Source of the DNA: Phlebotomus papatasi
Taxonomy: Eukaryota > Arthropoda > Insecta > Diptera > Psychodidae
DNA length: 64,000 nucleotides
Assembly (NCBI RefSeq): GCF_024763615.1
Contig: NC_077223.1
Coordinates: forward strand, 94,302,627-94,366,626
Direction of reading: 5' to 3'
Part shown: positions 47,359 through 58,559 of the stretch, piece after piece
How the letters are laid out: each line of letters opens with the position of its first letter
Position numbering within the stretch: position 1 is the first letter of the stretch
Position numbers and translations under genes: made by a program
The notes under the pieces: model-generated
Seen by the model: the letters and a program-made list of their open reading frames with translations, nothing else
Database searches by the model: none
Told to the model about the DNA's origin: nothing

Positions 47359-47443
47359 TTTTAAATATATACTACAACATATAAAAATTTTCATCAAGCT
47401 TGGTTGTTCTTTAATTTAGTTTAATTCAGGAACCCCCCTTGAA

Positions 47444-47575
47444 CCTTTAAGGACAATTTGGTCACAAATGCATTAAAGTTTTTTCCTTCAGCCATCTAAA
47501 GTTATATTTTGCTCTTAAAAGACAGAAAAATGATTTTTTCTGACACCTAATTTTTGAGCTTCGCGTCCTTAAAGG
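47444..47575. mobile_element. Short piggyBac-like MITE (CCTTTAAGGACAATTTGG)
   Basis: Left ACCTTTAAGGACAATTTGGT and right CGTCCTTAAAGG are inverted copies of the CCCTTTAAGGACGATTGGGT terminus seen at 50.5, 52.4 and 55.5 kb. Confidence 0.7.
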
Positions 47576-47576
47576 A

Positions 47577-47708
47577 GTCTACACATTGGGAGCTATTTTC
47601 GTCAAAAATTGCGTTTTTGACAGAAATTTGACGTTTCCCTCTACAACGCTGCAGGGAATTTCCTTCAAAAAAGCAATTTTTGACAAAAATTGCTCCCAAT
47701 GTGTAGAG
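47577..47708. mobile_element. TIR element CTACACATTGGGAGCAATTT, copy 2
   Basis: Same family as 17023-17153. The arms TCTACACATTGGGAGC and GCTCCCAATGTGTAGA and the centre CTGCAGGGAATTTCCTTC are in the opposite orientation relative to copy 1. Confidence 0.8.
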
Positions 47709-47730
47709 GCCATAAGGGATTAATTAGATC

Positions 47731-48894
47731 TAGGGGAAACTGGGGCACCACCAAACAGGGGTACCACCAAACACTGCGATTTTTCAAATAGGTATAAAAT
47801 TTCAGAGAATGAGACTTACATGAAATCATAGATACTATAGGGATGCTTGTCCAGAGAAAGAATGATCCACATAGTTCAAGTAGTTTAGAAATAAGAATCT
47901 TTTTTCGCAAAATTGTGAGATTTTGATAATTTTAGTCATTTATATATCTACCTGGAAAATAAACTGAAATAAGTTACATCAAATTTCACTACACCAGTAC
48001 TTTCCTACATGTTTTGGGATAATATTTATGTATCTACTAAAGAAATTAATGTTCACATTTTTTTAAAAGAATATAAAATCCATCACAAAACAGTGTTTGG
48101 GGCACCAACAAACAGGCAAATTTCTCACAATTGCAGATGTCGCGAGCATAGCTTGAATGGCAAAATTTTTCCTCTTATCTTTCTTACTCTTCATCTCCCT
48201 CTTTGTTCGATTTCTGAAATTTATATCCATTCATGGGATTTTCATTCAAGACTCAGGAGAAATATAGTTTCAAGAACCCAATTTTGCATTAAATGATTCT
48301 TAATGATTCTTAAATGATTTTAATCAAGGATTGACGAATGATTTCTCGATTTTATCACAAATATTCAGAAGAGCGCGCAAAATTTGAACTTTAGGTATAG
48401 TGTTTGCCACGATTTTAGTGGCGCTGCTTTCCAGTCAGAAGTCGAATGTTGTCAAAATGATGAAAAATCCATTGAAAAATATGTTCGGTGTGCAGTGGTT
48501 TAGTTTTTTGTTATTTTGGTCATTCATTCTAAATTTTGCAGTTCTTTTTTGAGAATTACTTAAATTTTCAATACCTTCTTTATAATTAAGAGTTGTGGTG
48601 AATGCCCAAAATAACTTCAATGGGTGAGAAAAACAGGTGTTTTTTGGTGCCCCAGAAAGTGTTTATTGGTACCCCGGGTGGTTGGAAAAAAGCGAAAAAT
48701 GCATGGTGATACAATTTTCCTTTTTACGGGAAATTGAATTGCTTCACATAATCCTTGTATACATTAATATGCAGCCTATACCTAAGACTATAACATGGGG
48801 TAAGCAACATTTTTCAAAAATTCACAGTTTTCTTAGAAAATTCAGTCAAAATCGCATCTTTCAAAAGTGTTTGGTGGTACCCCAGTTTCCCCTA
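47731..48894. mobile_element. GGGGAAACTGGGGCA element, about 1.16 kb
   Basis: Left TAGGGGAAACTGGGGCACCA and right GTACCCCAGTTTCCCCTA. The ends continue as repeated CACCA(A/C)CAAACA words. The interior resembles 57430-58384 (for example GGGATG(C/T)(T/A)TGTCCA, CTTTCCTACAT). No transposase domain is recognisable, and the interior short frames are not coding. Confidence 0.8.
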
Positions 48895-50508
48895 AAGTAC
48901 ATAAGTCTATATTGAGACTTTTACAAAGTCAAAGAAAAAGTCCAAAAATGCCTCTTGGTGCCTTCGTGAAACCGTCAAATATCTTATTTTCCACTTCCTT
49001 AATACAATTTTATTGAAAAATATATTTAATAAAATCAGTCATTGTTTTCTAAATTTATTATTATAACATCAAACTCGGTGTGAATTCCTATACATATTTC
49101 GCAAGACCAGAAAATTCAGCATGATTGATTATAATCATTAATGCAAAAGAAATCGCTTTTAGACAACTTGAAAATGCATTAAAGACAATTTCAACGGATG
49201 CTCCTTCAATCCTGAATTGGCAGTAAAATACTGTAGGGCTGAGGGAGCCGAGGGAATAAAATCCCAACTTCGGAAGGATGAATACGAAATGGATGAAAAA
49301 TTGATTTTCGACTGTAAATTGTGTTTCTGTAAATCAAATCACATTGAAATTTGATTCATATCTCAGTTGAGAAAATGCAGTAGAGATGTCTGGTAGCAGG
49401 AGGAAAAACCACCAAACTTTGTGTGCTAAGAATATGCTGATAGTTGAATACGATTTGTTAAGTCGAGTCATGCTTCATCTCACCGTTGAGATATTATATC
49501 GACATGGAAATCAACCACAAGGACCACAATAATGTGGATTGGGAAGAAAATCCTCAGTCTTTTTCTCTATATATCTCACTTTGTGGGAGGGGGAAGGTGA
49601 TAAAAGAGTTTTTGATGCAAATATCCTTCTAACATCATCAATAAAACATGCTTTCGTGGCGGGAAGTCGAGACAAAAACTTGGAAATGTTGCGCAATCCT
49701 GTCCGTATCTATAAAAATCTTCCCTTCACTTTTGGGAATGATACTCTTCAGAGTGATACTTGTCTAATTAAGTGTATATGAGTGTCCTGACGCCATAAAA
49801 ATCAAATTCCTCTTGGACAACCATTGTCCCGAAATGTCTGATGTGATGCTAAAAGAGTACCACGGCAGATTTCTTCCGGTGTCCCCATGTTCAGCACAAT
49901 GTTACTCAAGAATGAATTACTATTCAAGAATGAAGGAAATACTGGAAGGGACGATAACTGTCTAATGGTCTATACTAGTACACATTTACATACAAATCCT
50001 GAATATATTGGGAACATAAAAGGAGCATCTCTTTTTCCCAAGTGATCCAATTTCAAGACAGAAAGGATCTCAAATGGAAAAGTCGTACTTTTAGTTCGAT
50101 ATTTTCACTAACAAGATTTCAATACTCCCTTGGAGTCAAATAAATGCACAGAAACTTGTCGACATCATTAAATAACTCTTAGAATATATAAGTTGTACGA
50201 AGAATAAACCATTGGCCTCAGTAAGAGAAATATTGATTTCATGTTAAATGTAGAGATAGGATGAAAGGTGAAACAAGATTGGAGAACAAAAGCAAAAGAG
50301 TTTCCCTTGGAGAGAAAACTTCTCTAGCACTGCAATCTATATTTTATTGAACAATAAAAAATTGGAAAGCGAACTTCACAGAGTACTCGAACTCGAAATC
50401 ACCTAGCTAGTACTTTCGATACACTAATGCTTAATTGAAATGAATTTAAATCTATCCTTGAATTACTTAAAAGTTCCTAAAGTTTTGTTTAAAACGTTTT
50501 TTTTTTAA

Positions 50509-50671
50509 TCCTTTAAGGACGAGAAGCTTTCCGCTGAACGAAATTCAACGAAATCAAGTTTCCCTCGATATTTTAGCCTAAATAAAATATTCACGGTTAA
50601 AAAGAAATTTTCCCATCCCTAGGAGTCCTGGAAAATTATGGATCATATATGACCCAATCGTCCTTAAAGGT
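50509..50671. mobile_element. Short piggyBac-like MITE
   Basis: Preceded by TTAA at 50505-50508. Starts TCCTTTAAGGACGAGAAGC and ends GACCCAATCGTCCTTAAAGG. 163 bp, no coding capacity. Confidence 0.75.
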
Positions 50672-50909
50672 AAAAAAGCACAAAATTTTCCACACGACTA
50701 ATTTACTCGTTTGCTCTGTTATTTTTTAAGATAAATAACTTGAATATATTTGTAATAATAAAAAAATATTTAGAGTACGAGTAAAAATTAAAACGATCAA
50801 AAATTAATTTTAAAAAATCTCATTCAATTTTTGGTCTCAAAGACTCTTGAAGACTTGTACACAAAAACAATAATTTTTATGAAAAAATGTATTATTGTTT
50901 ACTTCATTT

Positions 50910-51263
50910 TTAATTTTTATGATATTCATCGAAACAAATTTCGCACACTGGTAAGGCGACACAGAGATAAATGTCGCATGGTTCACAAATACAATTGGTC
51001 TTATAATCATTTTTTCTGATAGCACCATGTGCACCTCAGTTTTCTTCGAAACATGTTTGATGGTAATGGGTAGGTCCAATGTTGTTTTTCTCTGGGAATT
51101 TAAGACGTACAGTTGCACATTCCTGTGGATCTGGGAGTTCTTCCGGAGTTGATGCGTTTTCGATGAAGACTTCAAAGTCCACTTCATCCACGTCTTGTTC
51201 CAAATATATTATGTCGCTTTCGTTCAGGACAAGATTGTCGGCATCATCGCTATCTGCCGGGCA
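50910..51263 (-). pseudogene. piggyBac-type transposase fossil, core deleted
   Basis: One minus-strand frame of 118 codons. The first part is acidic (DSDDADNLVLNESDIIYL, QDVDEVDFEVF), like the N-terminus of piggyBac transposases. After an in-frame TGA it reads RKNDYKTNCICEPCDIYLCV and CEICFDEYHKN, matching the C-terminal Cys-rich domain (CxxC...LC...CF..YH). The roughly 400-residue DDD catalytic core is absent between them, so the copy is an internally deleted, dead relic. It lies among MITEs with piggyBac-like TTAA/CCCTTTAAGG ends. Confidence 0.72.
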
Positions 51264-51551
51264 TATTATGTGATTTCGGGTTCATTGATCATGAAATTTT
51301 TTTTCCATTTTTGAAGTCATGTACAAGAGTAAAAAGTTATGAATTTACAACATATACGCAGAAGTATCTTATAAATTATCAAAATATTACCTTCTTCAGT
51401 CAGTATTGCACTGGAAAATCTCAGCTAATTGATATATCGCATAATATTACACGAATAATTAACTATTTTGCGCACACATAAACAAAAACATGAAACAGTC
51501 TAACCTCAAATCTTCGAAAATCCACTAGAGACAAATTCGGTGTTTTTTTTA

Positions 51552-52388
51552 CCCCTAAGGACGATTGAGTCATATATGACCCATGAAAATTATGAAGCTT
51601 TCCTAAAAGCTTTCCGCGTTCCGCGCCTGATTCGTGGAGCACTTTTCCGGACTCCATGAGCTCTCAGATTAATTTAAACTTAATTTAAACTTATACTATA
51701 TCCTTAATTTTAAGTTTCATTACAACTACTTTAATTTGCATTCCTATAGACTATAAGCTAATTTTAATTTTTTCTTTTTTTATTTTGGGGTGTTGCACCC
51801 CCAAGAGGACGCAAACAGCCATTGGCTACGCGCTCCCTCTTTAAATTTCATTTCGTATCCCTGTGCCTTTACGTCAGTTTGAAATCAATCACTTTGTTAA
51901 AATGAGATTGTATGTAGTAATATGTAACGAATGCTTATACAGCCAGTGAAGAAGCATTTCCGCCGTTTGGCTTCGGAGACTGGTCACCAACGCTGAGACG
52001 GCGGCGGACGCATGGTACGGGGGGTTATACGAAGTTAAATAAATTATTATTATTATTATAAATACCAATGAACTATAATTTTTACTTTGTTGAGAAATAT
52101 TATGTATAGTTATATAGTTTCTAGTCCCAAGAGGTTTTACTTTAAAAAAATTAGAAATATTAAAAATATTAAAATTCAAGCACCAACGTGAAAATTTGAA
52201 AATTCGTTATTTTTGAGCTGAAATATCTTTTTATATAGCAAATAGTTGGAGATTTGCAAAAAATATCCTAGATTCCTACATCTTTCTACTTCGTGATTAG
52301 GTACAAACATTAGAAAGAAGTAACTTCAGGTAGTCAGGAAAAATTATTTTCTCTATGGGTCACGGGTGACCCAATCGTCTTTAAAGGG
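51552..52388. mobile_element. piggyBac-like non-autonomous element with nested LINE end
   Basis: Left CCCCTAAGGACGATTGAGTC and right GACCCAATCGTCTTTAAAGGG followed by TTAA. Both ends carry a subterminal palindrome (TCATATATGACCC / GGGTCACGGGTGACCC). A non-LTR 3' end sits inside at about 51900-52062. Confidence 0.7.
51900..52062 (+). mobile_element. 3' end of a non-LTR retrotransposon, copy 2
   Basis: Contains CAACGCTGAGACGGCGGCGG and GACGCATGG, then AAATAAATTATTATTATTAT as a simple 3' tail. It is related to 42880-43045 and, in reverse, to 59740-59790. Confidence 0.68.
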
Positions 52389-52541
52389 TTAAACCTGTTA
52401 CGCATTTTAAGACATTTCAAATGTGTCTAAGAGCCTTAACATACCTGAGGATTAACCGAGAGACGGCTTAATGTAATTGTATTCTACAGAATGGTCAAAC
52501 TTCATTTCCATAATTATCCACTAAATCGTGTTTCGGCTTAA

Positions 52542-52916
52542 GGGCAGAATCACATTGACAGTAAAATGCTCACCGTATTACGTTAATTTACGCATTTTCA
52601 TTGCAATTCTTACGCAAATTCTCGATTACCGTATTACCTTATCTCATACTCGATGGCATTAGGTGAAAATAATATAAGAAAATTGAAGAAATAAAACGAA
52701 AATACGATAAACGGTGAGCAAAGTTTTTTTTGCCCACCGTTTATCTCGTATTTACGTTTTATTTCTTCGATTTTCTTATATTCACCCAGTGTCACCGAGT
52801 ATGAGATATGGTAATACAATAATCGAGAATTTGCGTAAGAATTGCAATGAAAATGCGTAAATTAACGAAATACGGTGAGGCTACAGCGAGCATTTTGTTG
52901 TCAATGTGATTCTGCC
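52542..52916. mobile_element. Foldback element with GGGCAGAATCACATTG ends, copy 3, TTAA duplication
   Basis: A 375-bp near-palindrome. TTAA lies at 52538-52541 and 52917-52920. The flanks join to TCGGCTTAAGTCGTAAGTG, and related repeats near 54580 (TCGGCTTAAGCACTAAGTC) and 19700 lack the insert, so TTAA is the target duplication. Confidence 0.88.
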
Positions 52917-52999
52917 TTAAGTCGTAAGTGTGTCTAGGGCATAATCCTGAAATATTTTTAAGTCTTGTCGTTGATACTTTATCATTTCTTAGTATCAAA

Positions 53000-55010
53000 A
53001 ATGTACTATGATGCTCAAAGTTAGTTACAAAAGCGTTGTTGACACGTCATTGAATGATTTGGAGTAGCCTCTCTAGGTCTAACCGCTTTATTACCTCAAT
53101 ATTACGTTATTTTTACCTGAATCAATTTTGTCAAAAATGATTAAAAATGCAACGTCTCTTCTTAAAGTCTTGCTAAGAGGACCTCAATAACTATTCTCTC
53201 TAGGTAAGTGTTTCGTCAATAAAACGTAAGTTTTTGCATTTTTGTCTATTTCGTTTGTCGATTGTCTGGTTAATCGGAAATTTAGCCATGGCCAAAACCA
53301 ATTATCTAGTACAACACTCCATTTTGTATTAATCCGAGATACTGTCCCTTATTTTAAGCATTGATGCAAAATTATATTTATAAAATTTATTAGCCGCGGT
53401 AACCCAAAACTCATTCGACTATACTCGTGAATTTAGACACTGGATTACAAGTTGGGACCAAAGAGAAAACTTTTCAGTTAATCTTACCAAATCAGAATAT
53501 AGATGTAGACTTTGTAGGTTTTACAATTTTTACTTTTTATATATTTATCTTTTACCGAATTAGCAATTTTCAGAACGATATATAATTCACATTTGATTAC
53601 ATTTTGAGCTTATATTTTTCCGACATGTCAAATCGATTCATCTTTCTACCGCCTCGCCTGGCACTACTTTCGCCCAATTTGTTCCTTAATTAAAGACTTA
53701 ATACGTACTTATTAAAATTAATTTAGGATGGCTTAAAAGAGTGGATAATACTTTAATTATAGCATATAGCATTAGTATCATCTTAAATTATCTTACCAGG
53801 ATAAATTTCAAAATTGTTATTATAGCATAGGATAGAATATTAAATAGGCATAATGTATTAGTACACTTCCTATATTCATTTTAAAGATAAATTTTCCCAT
53901 AACATTTTGGCCATTTTGGTGAGTTTAATTTTAATTAAACTATTTCTGTAATTATTAAATCCTATGATAATAGTCTATTAAGTATCCTAGTTTTCAGTTT
54001 TCGCATATATTTGCATACAGTAATTGATGTGTAAGCTCCTTCTCTTTCTCTTTTTAAAATTCTTTTTAAAATATTTTTTAAATTTGATATGAATCCATTT
54101 TAAATACTTTAAAAGCTTTTATTATACTTCTAAAGCTATTCATGCAAACAATTGAAGAAAATGTCTATGAATTTGCATGAAAATTCTTTGAGAACCTTTC
54201 AATGTAATCAAATTGTTCGATATTCTCTCCACACTTGGCATTACATTGGAGAGAATGTTCTGCAAACATTGCTGAGTGAAATGCATTTAAGGTACAAAAC
54301 AGATTACACTTTCATATGTTTGTTTTATTACTTCTCTCTCAATGCATGTGCTTTCTGACAATCTTAAACGTTCAACCACAGAGTGGTTCATTCTGTGACA
54401 AGACCCTTTGTTCTTCTCACATGGGGTTTTGATATGATTGTTTCATAATCAGAATTATGGCGATGGTAATGTTCTGGACAGATCTATGACTTAACTCTAA
54501 AGACGGATTAATGTACTTATATTCAAAATACTGATTAGACAACATTCACATCAGTTTCCCACTAAGCTGTCTTTCGGCTTAAGCACTAAGTCTATCTAGA
54601 GGGCATAACCATCAAGGTAACCATTTAATCATATCTAATAGAACTCATATTCACAAAATATTAATTTATAATATATCTGTGATCAAATTAAAGAGTGTAG
54701 CCAGTAGAGGAATTCTGTAACACTTTGGGAATACCATATGACAAATTTCATTCGAAACTCTGGAGAAATTCTTGAAAATGTGATTCTGTAACTTTGCCAA
54801 TGCCATATGACAATGTCAGAAGTCCATATTTAAGATTTCTGTCAAAACAAATGACAATGAATTTTATAGAACAAATCGTCTAAGGTAACCTGTATAGTAG
54901 AATCTCAATTTGCAAAGTAATATCGACAAGCTTTGTTTTTGAAATATAATTAGTGTGATCGTAATTACTGCAGATGCAGGTGGTAAATATTCGCAAACTT
55001 CTTCGACTCT
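53000..55010. other. Intergenic: no gene seen
   Basis: AT-rich. The 54480-54620 part is another copy of the roughly 120-bp repeat with TTTCGGCTTAAGCACTAAGT seen near 19680, 52430 and 56600. No ORF with a recognisable domain. Confidence 0.4.
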
Positions 55011-55017
55011 GGTGCTA

Positions 55018-55318
55018 ATGGATGGTATTCACCTAGTCCCCGGCGAGTGGCCTTCTTTAAAGTTGAAGCCAATTTCTTACGTTCACATACAATTGCGTAT
55101 GGGAATTTTTCTGCACTCGTGATCGTTATGCTGATTATTTAAAAAGTGAGAAGTTTTTCCGTATTATAAGATACCTTTCCGTGTGGAGGGATAAATATAC
55201 TAAATTTTTGTTTAAATAATTTTTTTCCTTGGAGCACTGTGAGCTGAGTCCGAGATCAAAATTTAAGAATTGGCTTCAAATAGCTCCATATAAAAAGGCC
55301 AACTTGCCAGGCGCTTGG
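55018..55318. repeat. Repeat with GTTGAAGCCA / CTTGCCAGG ends, copy 2
   Basis: Colinear with 23510-23935 but shorter. It has AAAGTTGAAGCCAA, GCACTGTGAGCTGAGTCCGA and CCAACTTGCCAGG. Confidence 0.65.
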
Positions 55319-55470
55319 TCTTCACCGATACTATCTACCATGTCCGAACGGTGAGCGCCATCCATAGGAGCTAGAATTAAAGCAAAGCTTATGAACAGCA
55401 AGAGGTAAAGTCACCTCCGGAAAATTGGATCATCGTTTTCCATATTTTGTAAATTCAAAAATTATTTTAA

Positions 55471-56208
55471 CCCTTTAAGGACAATTGGAATACCGGTGTC
55501 CCATAAAGAAAATAATTTTTCCTGACAACCAAAAGCTATTTTTTTCTTATGTCTGTACATAATTGTAAAGTAGAAGGTTGAAAAAATATAGAATTTTTTT
55601 GCAAGTCTCTAGCTATTTTCTATGTAGTAAATATTTAAGCTCAATAATGGCGAATTTTTAAATTCTCGAATTTTTATTTATTTTTAATACTTCCAATTTT
55701 TTTTAAGTAAAACCCTTTTGGTAATAAAAACTACAATACTCATACGTAATATTTTTCATTAAAGCCAAAAATATTTTTAATTGGTATTGTCAGAAAAATT
55801 AGGATAAAGTGGTACAAATTGGACAATGGTACAATTTGGACAGGGCTTTTTGCCTTGATAAATTCAGTACTTCATTTTTATTTGTATATTTTTAATGCTT
55901 TAGTTTTATAATTTGGTTCCTGGTGCTTAAAAACAAATTTTGTACTGTATTTATCAAGAAAAAAGCCATGTCCAACTTGTACCGGCGAATTGTCCAACTT
56001 GTAACACTAATTCCAAATTATATCACTTTACTCTACTCAAATTTTTGGGCTATTTTTGTTCCTATCGTTCATAGAAGCACAAAATACACCGAATTAGACT
56101 CTGTTGGACTTTCCAAGGATAGATGTAAGACTTATCATTGATTATGTTTCTCAGTTTAATTTTTATTGTTGATTTTCAGTCCGTAAAAAATGTTTCGTCG
56201 TTAAAGGG
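55471..56208. mobile_element. piggyBac-like MITE with TTAA duplication
   Basis: TTAA at 55467-55470 and 56209-56212. Ends CCCTTTAAGGACAATTGG and CGTCGTTAAAGGG. 738 bp including the nested element at 55800-56035. CCC-starting ends with TTAA duplications are the piggyBac superfamily signature. Confidence 0.85.
55800..56035. mobile_element. MITE with TAGGGTAAAGTGGTACAA termini, copy 4 (nested)
   Basis: Starts TAGGATAAAGTGGTACAAAT and ends TATCACTTTACTCTA. It lies inside the piggyBac-like MITE, so it inserted later. Confidence 0.83.
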
Positions 56209-56741
56209 TTAAGTTCATGATATTTTACAAACGTTATAGATCTATTTTAAACTAAAATACCGATGAAACATTTCAAGGAAGAAGTTTTAAAGGTCCTAGA
56301 GAGCGTATTTATCAAGCGAATGGGGTCAAGTTTGAACTTGTTGGAAAGGCCTTGGAATTTCGGACAAGTCTCAACTAATTACGAATCGATAACTAATTTT
56401 TATACGAAATTCAATTGTGTTATTCCTAAGGGAATTTGAGCGACCTTTTGAGTAATTTATAAATCGGTCCAAACCGGTTGTGAATCGATAAACCGTATAT
56501 GACATGTAACACGTGTGTTACGATTATTTCGCACAGCATGGGGCACTTTGCCACTCCTTTTGTAAAATTTTCTAACTAAGGGAAAAAGTAACGCCCTTTA
56601 CAGACTTATGACTTAAGCCGAGAGATAACTTTGTGGGAAACGGATGGGAATGTAGTTTAATCATTATTTTGATTATAATTAAGTTAAGCTATGTCTCGAT
56701 TTAAACAGTAGGTGTGTCCAGTACATAAGCTAAATTACATA

Positions 56742-56951
56742 AGGTAAAGTTCCCTCAAATCGACCGGTAGAGTTATTTATTCAATTTATTTATATTTGCC
56801 CTAATATTTGGCGTATGATCTAAAATTAATAGGTCAATTATTCCATAAATAAAACGAATCATTGACAATTTTATAGAAATTCACTATCAACAATTCAAAA
56901 ATTGACCACCGGTCGAGTCGAGGAACCGGTCAACTCGAGGGCACTTTACCT
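56742..56951. mobile_element. TA-flanked element AGGTAAAGTTCCCTCAAAT
   Basis: A 210-bp element. Left AGGTAAAGTTCCCTC is inverted at the right as GAGGGCACTTTACCT. TA at 56740-56741 and 56952-56953. Subterminal words CGACCGGT / ACCGGTCGA are inverted too. Confidence 0.82.
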
Positions 56952-57429
56952 TATATCTGGTCTTCCCTTAAACAGATTTTTATTTAAAAAAAAAAAGATG
57001 CATGCCTGGAAGGTTCCGTGTCCCCTGTAAGTTCCGTTTTTCTCGTTGGGTTCGCAATATAAATTTTGAATGAAAGAATCACAGCTGTCACAAACTAGAA
57101 TACAGAATAACCTCATCACTAGTTTTTCGAAAGAGACACATACAATTTCATAAAAATTCCTTCCTGGATTTTTATGAAAAATGACAAATCGATGGCACAA
57201 ACTGTTTCTACAGCAAACATGATTTTTATCATGTTATCTAGTCGAAAAGGGGGACAAGTTGACAGCAATTACAGTGTCTTTTATTTAATTCGTAAGGTGG
57301 AGTATGAGGAGATCGAAGGGGGTGGTGTTGGGTGACTTGGCTCTTTTTGAGGCGCGCTCCTCACGGAATTTTCGGCATAATAGAGCAAATTTTGTATGTC
57401 ACGTGTGGTAGAGGAAGACGATGTGTGTA

Positions 57430-58384
57430 TAGGGGGAACTGGGGCAGTAGTAATCTGGGGTAGTTGTAACCACTGTGATTTTTTTCATTAATTTTAAGAC
57501 TCCAGAGGATAAAACCCATAAGCATTCATAGATACCATGGGGATGTATGTCCACAAAAGAATTGGTCAATAAAATCCTAATACTTTAAAAATAAAAATCA
57601 TTTTTCCCGAAAATGTTGATATTTCAATTATTTTGGTCATTTGGATTTCCACCTGGAAATTAAAAACTGTGTAAAATAATCGAAATGTAGCAATACCAGT
57701 TCTTTCCTACATCTTTTAGAATTATATTTATGGATTTACTAGAGAAATTGAGATTCTCATTATTTCAAAAGAATTAATAATTGGTCAGAAAACAGCATTT
57801 GGGGTAGATGTAACCAGGCAATTTCAATTTCACAAAATGAGTAGGTAAAAGAGCGGGAAATTGACCTTCATGCGAAATATCTATAATTCATAGATTACGA
57901 AAGAAATTGGTGGCGCTGTGTTAAATAAAAGTCACATGATGTCAAAATATGGGGAAAATCCATTGAAAAATGTCTTTGATATGCATGCTTTTAGTTTTTT
58001 GCTATTTTAATTATTCTTTGTAAAAAGTGTCGTGATTTTTTGAAAAATATACAGTCTTTATATATCTCTTAAGTAATTAAAATAATTGAAAGTGGTGTAA
58101 AGTTAATTTGAAGGGTGGAAAAAGGGGTGTTTACATCCTCCCCAGAAAGTGGTTACTTCTACCCCAGGTATTTTGTGAAAAGAGAAAAATGCACAGTGAC
58201 ACAAATTTTATTTTTATGAAAAACTCAATTGTTTTCCAGCATCCGCATTACCCTCGACGAATTGCCTATACCCAAGGGTAAAACATGAGCTAAGAAATAT
58301 TTTCCAAAAAGTCGCAGTGTCCTTGGAAAATCACCTCAAATTCGCATCTATCGAAAATGGTTACATGTGCCCCAGTCTCCCCTA
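57430..58384. mobile_element. GGGGGAACTGGGGCA element, about 0.95 kb
   Basis: Left TAGGGGGAACTGGGGCAGTA, right TGCCCCAGTCTCCCCTA. Internal text parallels 47731-48894. No transposase frame. Confidence 0.8.
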
Positions 58385-58559
58385 AGTAGAAAAGTAGGGA
58401 AAATCAATAGGAATTTCTCTGTATAGCGTGAAAGTTTTCCGAGATGGATAAATTTACAAGAATTTTTTTTTTGCTTTACCATCTCTGGGAAATGGAATGG
58501 TTTACACAATCTTCGAAAGTTTATCTCACACTCTCCCACTTCCTGGGTCAAGGGGATAT

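Noticed and set aside
47731..48894. A short gene suggested by frames at 48009-48296 and 48637-48915
   Set aside because: Both lie inside a TIR element whose sister copy at 57430 does not keep the frames.
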